A stretch of 64,000 nt of DNA from Physcomitrium patens (GCF_000002425.4 NC_037254.1:12686934-12750933); one strand, 5' to 3'. Counted from the stretch's first letter, positions 21,515 to 34,250 are shown. Translations and numbers: made by a program. Notes: generated from the sequence alone by a model not told the origin.

Positions 21515-24500
21515 TTGGCAGTAGCACCTGAGTGCCGAACTATCTTGAATTCTTCATTAATTCATCACAGATCTCGAAATAAAGAAATTCAAGAAGTAAG
21601 TTTGAATCCCGATCCGGGTGCACCAATGATTGATGTCTCAATTGATGGAGTGTTATTATCGGAAGTACAAGTAGATGGAGAATCTAGTGTAAATCTTATG
21701 AATGCTGCTACAATGGAGGAGTTAGGTTTGGATCACTTATTGCCTACTACAGTAGTTTTGAGAATGGCTAACTCCAGTCGAGTGAAACCTATGGATATTT
21801 TATGAAGTATTGATGTAGTAATTACGGGGATTACTTATAAATTTGATTATATTATTTTTCGATTGCAAAGCTCTATATTATCATACCTAATTTTATTGGG
21901 GCGATTATGGTTGTATCAAGCTAAAGCTCAAAATGACTGGAGTCATAGTACATTGACAATTGGGAAAGGTAATGATAAAATTGTGCTTCAAATGTACTCT
22001 GTCCAATATCATGGAGAAACTCAAGTTGCTAGTTCAAAATTCACATCGGATTGTGAAAATGAGTCTACAGAAGAAGAAATTCGTGCACCTGACCCAATTT
22101 ATGCTGATACAAGGCAAATTGTTGAACATACTAGAATGAAATATCAATGTAGGGGACCAAGAGAGTATTTAGTTCTTCCAGATGTTATTGACGATTCTGA
22201 TCATATGATTGTATATTGGATAAATAGACAAGATGTTAATCATGTTAGTGCTATGAAACTGGAGTTGGAAAGTTCTAATTTATCAGATTTTATGAAAGAT
22301 TCTAGAATTGAGCAGAACATTATTTTAGAGACTCTTGAAATTCTACAATATCAATTAATTAATTTAGGTATAGGAGAGGCTCTCCAAATCATTGAGATTT
22401 ATGACGGTATAAAAGGTAAGGAGAAAAAAATTTAGGTGGATTACTTTTTAATGCATAAAATTGCTTTCACATGGTCGTATGCGGATTTGAAAGAAATTCC
22501 AATTGAAGTTTGTGAGCATCGAATTATATTGGAGGAGAACGTTACACCAATACGCCAAAGACAACATTGACTTAATCCAAAATACTCACTTATGGTAAAA
22601 GAAGAGCTGTATAAACTCTTGGAGGTTGGATTTATCTATCCAGTTCCTTTCAGTGAATGGGTTTGCCAATTGTTATGGTACCAAAAAAGAATGGAAAAGT
22701 TTGCATCTGTCAAGATTTCAGTAAATTAAATGTGGCTACCAAGAAGGATTATTTTCCTTTACCATTCATGGATAGTATATTTGATGTTGTCGTTGGACAT
22801 GAATGTTATTCATTTCTTGATGGATTCTCCGGTTATAATCAAGTTAAGATTACAAAAGAAAACCAGTTAAAAACTACTTTTATTATGGATTGAGGCACCT
22901 TTGCCTATAAGGTTATGCCGTTTGGGCTTTGTAATGCACCAACTACATTTCAAAGGATAATGATGCAAGCGTTCCAAGATTATCTACAAATTTCAATGGA
23001 AATATTTCTAGATGATTTTTATACATTTAGTACGAGAGTCAAGCATTTAGAATGTCTAGGTCAATATTTGAATCAATGTACCAAATATGGAATTTCTTTA
23101 AATTTAAAAAAATACCAATTTGGTGTGCCTTCTGGTAAACTGTTGGATCATATAGTTTTGATGGTAGGTATTGCTACAGATCCGGATAAAATAAAGATTA
23201 TAGTAGAATTAAAGCAATTAGACACTGTTACGGGTGTTCAAGTATTTGTCGGCCATGTTAGTTATTATCGATGATTTATCTATCTATTCATAGTTATATA
23301 CCTTTCTTTGACAAATCTCTTGAAGAAACCACCAATCGATGGAACTAGTCCATTTTGGACAAAGGAATGTACAATTGCATTCGAAACATTGAAACAGAAA
23401 TTGGTTTCAGCACCAATATTGGTAGCACCTTATTGGACAAAATCATTCCAAGTTTATGTCGATGCATCTAATATTGTGATTGGTTCTGTGCTTAGCCAAA
23501 AAGATGACTGGAGTTTTGATCACCTTATTTATTATGTAAGTCATCAATTGGTAGCAGGTGAAAGAAATTATACAACAATCGAAAGAAAAGCATTGAGGAT
23601 GATTTATTCCATACAAAAGTTTGGACATTATCTTCTTGGTTATTAATTTTTTTTTCATGTTGACCATGATGCTCTAAAATATATGATTAATAAGCCTCAA
23701 TTGAGTAGTCATATTGCACGATGGGTTTTACTATTGTAGGAATTTGACTTTATTATTCAAATAAGATCAGGAAAATTATGTTCCAATGCGGACCATTTAT
23801 CTCGGTTATCCAATATATTGGGTAATGAACCTATTAACGATGGACTATCCAATGCAGAACTGTTTGCAGTAGATGTAATTACTCCGGAGTATAGTAAAAT
23901 AATTCAATACTTGACATTTCAAACCTTCCCACCCAATTTTAATGAAAAGCTTAAACAATGCTTAATATTAAAATGTGCACCTTATACGATGATTCGTGAA
24001 GCTTTATATAAAGAAGGCAAGGATGGAATTTTGCAAAAATATATTTATCAGACAGAAGTGCGTTCTATATTGGAAGGTTGCCACTTGGATAGTTGTGGTA
24101 GACATTTTATAGGAGACAACACGGCTTGTAAAGCTTTATAGGTTGGTTATTGGTAGCCAACAATGTTTGCAGATGCCCACCAATTCGTCCGTTATTGTGA
24201 CTCATGTCAGAGAATGGGTTGACCTACTGGAATTTCAGCAATGCCATTGGTACCAATTCTGGCTCAAGCGCCTTTTAAAAAATGGGGAATTTATTTTATG
24301 GAACCAATTACACCAGCCTCGAGAAATGGACAAAAATGGTATATATTGGTAGCAACGGATTACATAACAAAATGGGCTAAAGCCGTAGCTATGAAAATCG
24401 ATAGTATAAGTATAGTAGCAACCTTTTTGTATGAAAATATTATTATATGGTTCGATTGTCCATGAGAATTGGTTAGTGATCGAGGAACTTATTTTATAAA

Positions 24501-25135
24501 TAGTACAATTGAAGCACTCATGGCTAAATACGAGATAAAATATCAAAAGAATACACCATATCACCCTAGAACCAATGGAAAAACAAAAAAGACTAATGGA
24601 ATTTTATATAAAATCTTAACAAAAATAATTTCAGGAGCGGGAATAGATTGGGACACTAAGTTGTTTGCAGCTTTATGGGCATACTGTACTGTGTATAAAG
24701 TTACTACCAATGCTACTCTTTTTCAATTGGTTTATGGCCAGGAAGTAATATTACCTATTGAATTGGAAGTCCAAAATTTACGAATTGCTATAGATACTAG
24801 ATTGGGAGATCAGGATTCATTACGGCACCGTTTAGAAGAATTGAAAAAATTGGATGAAATTAGAACCAATGCATTAATCATCATGGAAACTATATAAAAA
24901 TGAAGGAAGACTTATTATGATAGTAAGCTTAGACCAAAGGCTTTTATGCCAAATGATTTGATACTTCTTTATGATAGTCAATTTAAAAATTTTCTAAAAA
25001 AATTTCAAATTCGATGGCATGGGACATATTAAGTTATTGACGAATTTCCAAATGGTTCCGTGCAATTGGAAGATTTTATGGGTACTAAATTTATGATATG
25101 GATCAATGGCAATCGACTTAAATTTTACTATACAT
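21515..25135 (+). pseudogene. Element C pol remnant (protease, RT, RNase H, integrase)
   Basis: Order of blocks: aspartic protease around 21600-21800 (VQVDGESSVNLM, where DGG or DTG is expected); reverse transcriptase 22640-23275 (VPKKNGK, LDGFSGYNQ, MPFGLCNAPTTFQR, FLDDF); RNase H about 23440-23650 (FQVYVDAS, YTTIERKALRMIY); integrase about 24050-24900 (CDS.QRMG zinc-finger end, KKWGIYFMEPI, VSDRGTYFINSTIEAL, YHPRTNGK). Stops at 22890, 23272 and elsewhere fall at Trp or Arg positions. The gene order RT-RNase H-integrase is that of Ty3/gypsy. No chromodomain follows. Confidence 0.85.
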
Positions 25136-25321
25136 AAATCCAGGATGGATTTTTTGTTCCGAAAAGGGGGAGGGGATAAATAATGATGATGATAGGATAT
25201 TTCATCATGACGAATTGTGGAAAATAAGGAGGAGTCGACCTAATTGATTGGACCATAGTAAGAAGTAGGAGGGGGGTTTTTGACAAGCATCATATTTTTT
25301 TTTTTTGTGGTTAAGGAGAAG

Positions 25322-25735
25322 ATGGCGAACATGGTATCTGAGAAAGCAAGGTTGGAGACCAATTGGAAGGAACGGCAAGAACGATTGCATGTAGAGGTTG
25401 CGATGTTGTAGACTAAACTAGCTGCATTAGCAAAGGAGGCCAATAATTTAGTGCAGACCAATACACCAATTTCAGTGACAACACCTTTGGAGATACCTTT
25501 GAAACCGATAAAAGCATGGCAGAAGATGTTAGAGGAGCATGACAACCAAATTGTCCTATGTCTCAGGTACGGGAATTGAGTTTCTCGAATGAAGATCTGA
25601 CGGTGCATTTGGATGGAGAATCCTCAAACACTGAGGTAAATGATAAAGATGTAAAGAGGAGAAGGTCACCAATTCAAAGAGTGATAAGCCAATGCCATTG
25701 ACTGAAGAAGCCAATGTTGCTACGTCTTTATAAGT
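25322..25735 (+). pseudogene. Element C extra 3' frame, coiled-coil-like
   Basis: Between integrase and the 3' LTR a frame opens at ATG 25322 (MANMVSEKARLETNWKERQE) with charged heptad-like sequence, one TAG at a Gln position (25409) and an ending near 25579. A shifted frame continues from about 25559 (SQVRELSFSNEDLTVHLDGE). Together these give about 130 residues of acidic and basic, probably helical sequence. I recognise no domain. Extra sense frames after integrase are known in Tat-type elements; homology to those is not established. Confidence 0.45.
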
Positions 25736-25785
25736 TGAGGCTAAATAATATTTGCGAGGACGTTGTACAGATAGGAGTGGTGCTA

Positions 25786-26464
25786 TGTAGAATAGGCAAA
25801 TAAACTTTGTGGTAAGTTACTTGTTGGTTTTTGATAACCTTGAGAATTAGACTGATGGTTAGGCAGTTTAGTTGGTAACAGTAGGTTGTTAGTAGAATAA
25901 ATGATTAAGAATTCAAAAGGTCATAACCTTTGGAATCCACTGGCTGACGGATCATCTTTTGGTAGGATAAAGAGGTGAAAAAAGAGAGATCAAGGCTAGA
26001 CTATGAGAGTCGTAAGCTGGGGCAAGCTTGGTGCTATCTCTTTTTTGTTTCTTTGTTGTTGACAAGTAATGGATAGTTTTTGAATATTGAGAAGTTAGTA
26101 TGGAGTGCCAGACTGTGAGAGTCGTAAGCTGAGATATTGAATTCTGTGTGATGAATTGAAAAATTGAATATAATAGATAAGCTAAAGATCAGTAATTGAA
26201 TATAAGTAAGCAAGAGATGAACTGATAAGAATATGGAAGTATTGTTGAATTAATAGTCGTAGAATAGATTACGTGTTGAATTAAGATGGAAGTAGTAAGC
26301 CTTGGTGTTTTGTAGTTTGATAATTGATTTCAGATAGCCAGAGTATAGTCAATTGTGATACTAACAGACTCAATTTATATAACTAGTCTTTCCCCATGTT
26401 TGAACCCACTTCTATTAGTTCAATTGCTTTGGTATATTGAAGCTTGAACATAACGAGAACAACA
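25786..26464 (+). repeat. Element C 3' LTR (679 bp)
   Basis: Starts TGTAGAATAGG and ends AACA, then the CGCAC duplication at 26465-26469. It is preceded by a weak purine tract (AGGAGTGG). Differences from the 5' LTR are scattered transitions plus the missing internal repeat unit. Confidence 0.88.
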
Positions 26465-26959
26465 CGCACATATAGAAAACTTGCCTTACAAGTTAAGATA
26501 CATGTTTTGCAAAGACAACACATTTTGGAGGTCCTATAGGATATTGCCACATAGCTCTTAATCAAGAATATATCCTATATGGAGACAAGAGTGAAGCCTT
26601 CTTTACTCTTGTCAATGCCTTTGTAATCCTTAGTCTTATTTCAAGTCTTTCTAGTCTTCTTGTTTTTGGTATAGCCATTTTAGTTCAATATTATATCATC
26701 TTTGAGTGACTTTTTAGTTCTTTTCAGTGACACAAGAGTGTATTGAAGATTTTCTTTCTTTGATATTTATGTCCTTGATAGTTTCATAAGAGTGCCAACT
26801 TACTATTTTTGCCTTGTTTTAGAAGTGAGTAGAATATTGTACTTCTATTGTTGTATTTTGAAGGTTGTAGACTATCCATCTTTAAATAAAAAATATTATT
26901 TTTTAACATTGGTCTTTTCCTTAAAGAGAGTGGATTATCCCTCTTAGTGGAAATTTTCA
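26465..26959 (+). repeat. Element B 5' LTR, second part
   Basis: Begins with the second CGCAC copy and resumes the B LTR (CACATATAGAAAACTTGCC), collinear with 32350-32662 of the 3' LTR and then running on to about 26959, where the PBS-like sequence begins. It supplies the LTR 3' end that is missing from the truncated 3' copy. Confidence 0.82.
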
Positions 26960-27159
26960 TTTGGTATTAAAGGTTATGGATTATTTCCTTCTAATTTAAT
27001 TTTTTAAATTTATTTGAATTATCTATAAAAAAAAAGATTATGGATGCTACTCTTAGTGGAAGTGAAAATAGATTTATAACTAGTGTAGATCTTCATGAAC
27101 TTGTCAACACTCTATGAGTAAAAATCTCACGTGTTTCAAACATGAATCATAGAGGTACT

Positions 27160-27995
27160 ATGCTTATGCATATGGAAGAAGTTTAGAATTTGCGGCAAGA
27201 AGTTGTGTAGTTGAAAGAAGCAAGTAGATCAACTTTACAACCAAATCTAGAGAATTTTGTTCTATAAGTATGATGGAGATAAAGATTAGTATGCCTAAGA
27301 AGTTTGATAGAACAAGATCAAAATTTTGAGGATTTCTGCAAGAAGTCAAGCTCTATCTAAGGTTGCATCTATTCCAATATCCCAATGAATTTACTTAAGT
27401 TGGATTCATAGGTGCACTTCTATCAAGAAGTGTTTTTTCTTAGTTTGCACCTTTAATGAAAAAAGATTCACAATTCTTTTATGATTCATTTCTAAAAGTA
27501 TTTATGGCCACATTTGAAGAAAGTGATCAAGAAAGAATAGCAAAAATCAAGCTCTTATCTTTATGGCAAGGATCACGGTCAGCTACCATATATGCTACTG
27601 AATTCCAAAACCTCGCTTATGATGTGGATTGAAATAATAAGGTCTTTATTAATCAATTTCAATATGGATTGAAAGATAATATCAAAGATTTATTATCGAT
27701 AATACTTAAGGTAGAATCTTTAGAACAATTTATTGCTCAAGCCATTACATGTGATAATTGATTATTTGAAAGATGTTAAGAACAAAGATTTGACTAGAGA
27801 AGAACAAATCAAATAATGAGACAGCTTCCAAGTTTTCAAAAACTTATTCATCAAGGCTAGAACCAATGCAAATTGATACAATACATTTTAAACTCCTCAG
27901 AGAGTAGAAAAAGACTTGACAACATCAAGGGGGCTTATATTTATATTATGGAGAAGATAAATACACTACTCAATATTGTCTTAAGAAATAACACA
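27160..27995 (+). pseudogene. Element B gag remnant
   Basis: Readable blocks correspond one to one with the gag of element F: MPKKFDRTRSKF, FLQEVKLYLRLH, FIGALLSRS, and WQGSRSATIYATEFQ at 27565-27612. At 27932-27977 a CCHC knuckle survives as YLYYGEDKYTTQYC, with two Cys and the His changed to Tyr by transitions. Many in-frame stops at Gln, Arg and Trp positions. Confidence 0.75.
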
Positions 27996-28089
27996 ACTAC
28001 AAAATGAGAAGCATGGTTGCCAAAGAAGACGATGTATTGAAAAATGAATTTCTCTAGTTACAATAAGAATTGTCCAATTGGAATCTTAC

Positions 28090-31000
28090 ATAACTCATAG
28101 TAGAGGTCCTATTCTTTCCTCAGATCCTTCACCTTGTTTTATAATAGAAGTTTATTTAGGGCCAAAAAATTACAAAGTCTTAGCTTTGTTAGATTCAGGA
28201 GCTTCAATCTATTTTATAGACAAAGATTTTGTCTAAAAATAAGAGATACTATTAGTCAAAAAAACTAAACCTATACATGTAAAAGTCATAGATAATCATT
28301 TGCTATCTTCTACAGATGTTATGCATGAAACTCTTCTTTTAGATGTAACAATTAAAAATCATAATAGTATAGTAATATTAAATATAATAAGTTCTCCATC
28401 CAATCCAATTATTTTAAGATTATCTTGGTTAAAAAAGTATAATCCTCAGATAGATTAGATTTTTTGTAACCTTATTTTTTCTAATAGTTTATCCCAAAAT
28501 CTTGTTAGCCAAATAGAAATACATAATTTTAGTATATCCAAACCTTTACTAGTAGGTGTGAAAGCTTTTATGCATGCCGCAAAAGAAGGGTTGTCTTTTG
28601 CTTTATATGCCATGCCTATTTCTAATGGCCAAAAAGCATCAAGTAGTATTCTTATCAAATATGAAGATTTTTAGGACGTTTTTGAAAAAAAAAAATGTAG
28701 ATATTCTTCCAAAGTATCATCCTTATGATTGTTATATCGATCTTCACAGAAGACTTCAACCACCATTTGGACCAATCTATAGCCTATCGCAAAACGAGTT
28801 GGTTGCACTCAAGGAGTATATTGATAAGAACTTGGCTAAAAATTTCATACATCATTTTAAATCTCCAACTAGAGCTCTTATCTTATTTGTGAAGAAAAAA
28901 GATAAATCTTTGTGGATGTGTGTGGACTATCAATGACTCAATAAGATCACTATCAAGAATAGATATCCTTTACTTTTGATTTCAAGACTTTTTGATCAAC
29001 TGAATTAAATAAAGATCTATACAAAAATAGATCTATGAAGAGCATATAATTTGATACACATTAAAAAAAAATAAATAGAAAATTATATTTTGAATCAAAT
29101 ATAGGTATTTTGAATATAATGTCATGCCTTTTGGACTCACAAATATTTCCACTACTTTTTCACATTTAATGAATAATATCTTTTGAAAATTTCTTGATGA
29201 TTTTATTATCTATTATTTAGACGACATCTTAATCTATTATACGAATTTAAAAGAACATGAAGTTGATATTCATCATGTATTACAATAACTTAGAGATGCA
29301 GGATTATATGCTAAGTTAAAAAAGTGTGTATTCTACACTACTCAAGTTGACTTTCTAAGATACATTATTTCCAAAGAAAGACTAATGATGGATTTGAAGA
29401 AGGTCTAGGCTATCATGGATTTGAAGATTTCAAAAACAATAAGAAATGAACAATGATTTTTGGGCTTTGCCAATTACTATCGAATCTTTATCAAGAACTT
29501 TTCTCAAGTTGCAGCTCTACTTATATGTTTGATATGTAAAGACAAACTTAAGTGGAATAAAAAAACCAAAGCATTGTTTGATGCTTTAAAAAAGAAAATT
29601 TATTTTTTCACCAATCTTATATTGTGTTGATTTTTTTAAGGCATTTTTTATAAAAACTAATGCATCAAACTTTGCCTTGAATGGAGTCTAATTATAAATA
29701 AAAATAGATGACAAATTCCATCCAATAGTTTTTTATTCCAATAAATTTTCAAAAGTCAAGATTAATTATAAGATCGATGATAAAGAGCTCCTCAAAATTA
29801 TGGATTTATTTGAAGAATGACATTATTATTTAGAAGGCACCTCAAGCCTAGTCATTGTGTATATAGATCACAAGAACGTCAAGTATTTCATATCAGCATG
29901 TGTTTTGAATCGTCACTAAGTTCATTGGAATATGTCTATATGAAGATTTGATTTTAAGATCAGTTATCAATTCAAAAAATAATAATATTTATTAGATGCT
30001 CTCTCTAAATATTCTTATATTATACCAAAAGAAGGACGTGCATCTTTTGATCAATAAAGAATGGTTCTCTTAAAGTCAGAGTATTTTCATCTTTAAGCAA
30101 TAAAATCAACATTGATTGTTGATTCAACTATTGTTAAACAAATTCAATCAAGTATGTCTTCTCATCTTTTTGTCCATGATATTAAGAATAATTTCTTTAA
30201 ATCTCATGAGACTTCTAAATTTGAGTTTAAAAATAACCTATTCTATTTTGAAGGATGATTATATGTTACAAAAGATGGAACTCAATTTCCTATTCTTTAA
30301 ATTTTTCATGCTTTTTTAGCAATTAGACATTTTGAATACAACAAGACTTTGGAGCTAATATCAAGAGATTTTTGGTGGCCTCAAATGTAGAAGGCAGTCA
30401 AAGACTTTGTACAATCATGTGATATTTGTTCAAGGTCCAATATTCCTTGCTGTTGAATTTATAGACTTCTTTAGCTATTACCTATTTTAGAATAACTATC
30501 ATCTTCTTTTCTATGGATTTTATTATAGATCTTTTAGTCTCAAGTTTGTATGATTCTATATTTGTGGTAGTAGATTGTTTTATCAAGATGGCACATTTTA
30601 AATCATATACAAAATCTATCACAAATAAAAAAATAGTTAAGTTTTTTCTTAACAACATCTATTGCTATCAAAAATTGCTTAAAGATATTATATTGAATTA
30701 GGAGACTCAATTTATATTAAGATTTTGGAAAATTCCTTTCAAGATTTTAAAAATATTTATAAAGGTCTCTTTGGCTTTTTATCCTAAAATTGATGGACAA
30801 ACAGAATGGATGAATTAAATTTTAGAGTAGTATTTGAAATGTACCATCAATTATCATTAAGATGATTGAACAACTCTTTTACTATTGACAGAGTTTGCAT
30901 ACAATAATTTGGTACATTCTTCCATTCAATAAATATCTTTTTTTGTCAATTATGATTATCATCTATAATTTGATACTTTTGACTTTCCAAAAATTGATAA

Positions 31001-31470
31001 TCCTATGGTGAAAGATTTGGCAAATTGTTTGTTAGAGCTACATACAACAATAAAGGCATAGTTAAAGAAAACTCAAGAATAACAAAAGATTAATGCAAAT
31101 GCCTATTGTAAGGAATAACCAAAATTTAATGTAGGTGACAAGGTATGATTACTTTGTCGCAATATTAAGACTATCCGTACTTGTAACAAGTTGGATTATA
31201 TTAAGATTGGATCTTTTTCTATTAGTTAACAAGTCAATCCCATTACTTATGGATTACATCCACTTGAGTCTATAAAAATCTGCCTTGTATTTTACATGTC
31301 TCTTCTTGAGTTATATAAGAGAGTGAATATCTTGGGAAGAAGAAAAATGCCACTTCCTCTATAGAAGTAAATAATAATCAAGAGTTCAAGGTGGAAGAAG
31401 TCTTAGATTCAAGGCGGCACCAAAATAGGTTGAAATATCTTATTCATTAGTATAGATATGATATTAGTAG
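28090..31470 (+). pseudogene. Element B pol remnant with chromodomain
   Basis: Protease DSGAS at about 28190; reverse transcriptase 28690-29300 (QPPFGPIYSLSQNELVALKE, LILFVKKKDKSLWMCVDY); RNase H about 29640-29990; integrase 30310-30840 (FWWPQM, SCDICSRSNIPC, DSIFVVVDCFIKMAH); chromodomain about 31365-31465 (QEFKVEEVLDSRRHQNRLKY). Interrupted by numerous stops and some frame changes. The chromodomain marks it as a chromovirus; such domains direct integration toward particular chromatin in known elements. Confidence 0.8.
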
Positions 31471-31661
31471 ATGGACATAGAAGCTAGAAAAAAAATCTTA
31501 CAAGTACATGAAAGAGAGTTGAAGCTTTTCATTAACAACATCCATCAAAATCAAGATAAAAAATAACAAAGCTTTGCTATAAAAGAAACAAGATCAAAAG
31601 AACATAATACTCTAACTTTTATCTTTTTTTATAGCTTTTGTATATTTGTAATGCTAAGAAG

Positions 31662-32110
31662 ATGGAAAATCAACAACCAGTAGATTCAACTCAAGAGCTT
31701 TCATTTGCTAGCTTACTAGATGATACATTGTAATTTTTACAACCTTCAAGATGATATAATTGAGATGAAGATCTTGAAGAATGACATGTCCTTCTTCAAA
31801 TACATGGCAAGATATAATGTGTTTGGTATCACAACCTTGGAAGAGACCCCTAATATTTGGTGATTTTATTAGAGGTAAGAACAACTCCTGATGGTATTTT
31901 AAATATTTTATTTGAAGGAAGTTACAAAGGCCTCAACAACGATCAAATAATAAGGTGGTCTTTTTGCCTTAGAATGGAATACTATCAATAGCTAAGAAGA
32001 CCTATCAACCATCTTCAAAGAAAATAAAGATCAAAGTATGTGATAAATATAATTTGCCAAATTTTAGATTTCATCAACACATGATGATAGCTTATTATGG
32101 AACTTGTTGC
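31662..32110 (+). pseudogene. Element B extra 3' frame
   Basis: About 450 bp between the chromodomain and the purine tract begin with ATG 31662 (MENQQPVDSTQELSFASLLD). They contain stops at apparent Gln and Arg positions and a block LEVRTTPDGILNILFEG that aligns loosely with FEVEPAYNGQPEGVFAG in the same position of element F. Function unknown. Confidence 0.4.
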
Positions 32111-32125
32111 TAAAAGGAGAGATAA

Positions 32126-32662
32126 TGTTATGGATATATATGAGTACTCTAGTAAATATCTATATTATTATATAAAAATATATAAAAATAGATAAAAGTA
32201 GATTAATTTTATAATACCTTCTAAAAAATCTTCTTAAAAGCTTTATAGATGCTGCTTTGACTTTACATGTGTTTGTAATTAATTGATAGGTTAGAAACTT
32301 AGTCAACTAATTAATTACATATTGATAGCTTATAAAACAAGCTAACAATGTGATGCACATATAGAAAACTTGCCTTCTAAGTTAAGATATGTGTCTTATA
32401 AATTCAACATATTTTAGAGGTTCTATAGGATATCGCTACGTAACTTTCAATTAAGAATATATTTAGAGGCAAGAGTGAAGCCTTCTTTGCTCTTGTCAAT
32501 GCCTTTGTAGTCTTTAGTCTTATTTCAAGACTTTCTAGTCTTCTTGTTTTTGATAATAACTATTTTAATTTAATATTATATCATCTTTGAGTGACATTTT
32601 AGTTCTTTTCAGTGACATAAGAGTATATTGAAGATTTCCTTTCTTTAAGATTCATGTCTTTG
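32126..32662 (+). repeat. Element B 3' LTR, truncated
   Basis: Starts TGTTATGGATAT directly after the purine tract. It matches the two parts of the 5' LTR until about 32662, where similarity stops; the last roughly 190 bp of the LTR are missing, so the right target duplication is lost. Confidence 0.82.
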
Positions 32663-33534
32663 ATACATTTTTGCATTCTTTTATCTATACATACAAGCAT
32701 CTTTATTAAACTAATTATTATGCCACACTCACTTAAATTATCTCAATGTTGCTATGTATATTGATAATATTTATTATAATAAGATATTTTTAAATGTATC
32801 AATTGTAAAGCTAAAATATTTAAAAGAAATACAAGTTTATTCTTTTGATAATTAATTCTATTAAGCTAAGAAGAAGATGTTAAATTACATATTTCTTTTT
32901 ATTTTCTACTTCTAATTTGAGTAGAATATTTCTTCACTTTTAGATTTGTTGAAAAGAAGGTGTTTGTTATAATATTCTACACTACATCTATATCTTTATC
33001 TAACAATGTTTTTTTTTTGATAGTTGTAGCATTCAAAATATTTTAGATACTCTATTCTTTAATCTTCAAAGACTTTATTATCCAAACTATGACATACATT
33101 AGATTGTATCTCCTTGAAAGTCAAATCTCAAAAATTAAAAATTTATCATACTTATTAATTTTTAATAATATATTTAATTTTATCTTTCCTTTTTTTTTAA
33201 AAAATAAGCTTGATTTACCTTTAACCTTACTTAGGCCTTGGATTGTAGTAGTATGTAGTCTGCTTTCTTGTTGATGTCTCCTTCTATTGCCACTTTAACT
33301 TTGTCTTTTACTTCTATTCTTCCAAGCCTTGCTAGAACTTTCTTCTAGTTTTGATGATAAAATATTTGATAAGTATTGGAGCATCTTTACAAATCCAAAA
33401 AAAATGTCACAAAAGACTCTTGCATCCTTCTTTCATACTACAACAACAACACAATATAATATTATAATGTTACTAAGTCATGACATTTTTATAAAAATGT
33501 TGCTTTAGTCTTGACCTTCAAGTTACAATTAAGA
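32663..33534. other. AT-rich DNA of unknown origin between B and the next LTR
   Basis: Very AT-rich, no LTR ends, and only random open frames (33089-33274 is the longest). Probably very old, unrecognisable repeat DNA. Confidence 0.4.
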
Positions 33535-34250
33535 GCAAATTTCAAGGATATGAATCAAAATAAAAAGAATCTAAGAACACTCTTATATAATTCAAAAAGA
33601 ATAAATATTTATTTTAAAAATAATATAATATTAAGATTATAATAGCTATTTTTAAAGACAAGAAGAGTATAAATTCTTGAAACTAGACAAGAAAGGTATT
33701 GATAAGAATGAAGAAGGCTTTACTCTTGCCTCCATATATACTATCTAACTAAGAACTATATGGCAATGTTTTATAGGACCTTCAACATGTATTGACTTTG
33801 CAAGACACATATTTTAACTTACAAGGTAAGTTTTCTATATGTACACTATATAGTTAGCTTATTCCACAAGCTACCAACGTGTAAAATATGTAATTAACTT
33901 GTTGATCAAGTTTTTAACCTATCAATAAATTGTAAATAAGTATAAATTGAAAATCATATCTATAAAGCTTTTTTAGAATATATTATTAAATTAATTTATT
34001 TTTATCTACTTCTATCTAATCATATAGGTAATTATTGAAATAAATATATATGTCTATGACAACAATTTAGAATACTTAAGTAAAAGCTCTTGTTACAATA
34101 CTTACAACTTTTCATAATCGTACTATAGCTATATGATAATATTATATTGAATTGACTTATTACTTAAAAAGACTCCTTATTCTTCGATGTCTTTTACTCT
34201 TAATCACTATTCAAGAGCCACCAAAACTTCTAAATGTATATATAACTTCT
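33535..34250 (-). repeat. Extra B/D-type LTR with copied flank
   Basis: A minus-oriented B/D-type LTR ends (its 5' end) at 34061 (TGTCATAGAC on the minus strand). The following 34062-34250 is a diverged copy of the DNA that flanks element D's 5' LTR at 46609-46800 (both contain CCACCAAAACTTCTA). Inside the LTR the match also runs to about 46060. So the segment is a duplicate of LTR plus flank, joined to a broken D LTR. Confidence 0.65.

Larger units (their letters stand above)
18327..26464 (+). mobile_element. Element C: Ty3/gypsy retrotransposon without chromodomain, inserted in B's LTR
   Basis: The element spans 8138 bp and is bounded by CGCAC duplications at 18322-18326 and 26465-26469. 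LTRs are 18327-19034 and 25786-26464, starting TGTAGAAT and ending AACA. The PBS-like TGGCACTGCTACCGAGG at 19038 adjoins the 5' LTR; it resembles the TGGCGCCGTTGCCGGGG type used by Athila/Tat-like elements, with transitions. The reverse transcriptase signature (LDGFSGYNQ, FGLCNAPTTFQR, FLDDF) also points to the non-chromovirus branch, near the Athila/Tat group or a seed-free-plant relative. Gag and pol are broken by stops. Because it sits in B's LTR, it is younger than B. Confidence 0.88.
18093..32662 (+). mobile_element. Element B: degenerate Ty3/gypsy chromovirus, 5' LTR split by element C
   Basis: Parts in order: 5' LTR (18093-18326 plus 26470-26959), PBS-like TGGTATTAAAGG at 26962, gag remnant, protease, reverse transcriptase, RNase H, integrase, chromodomain, an extra frame, a purine tract AAAAGGAGAGATAA (32112-32125) and a 3' LTR from 32126 truncated at about 32662. 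Without the 8.1-kb insertion of C and one TSD copy, B measures about 6.4 kb. The PBS resembles that for initiator tRNA-Met (TGGTATCAGAGC) with transitions. Internal frames carry dozens of stops, so it is an old, dead copy. Gag and integrase blocks are recognisably related to element F in the same window. Confidence 0.85.
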
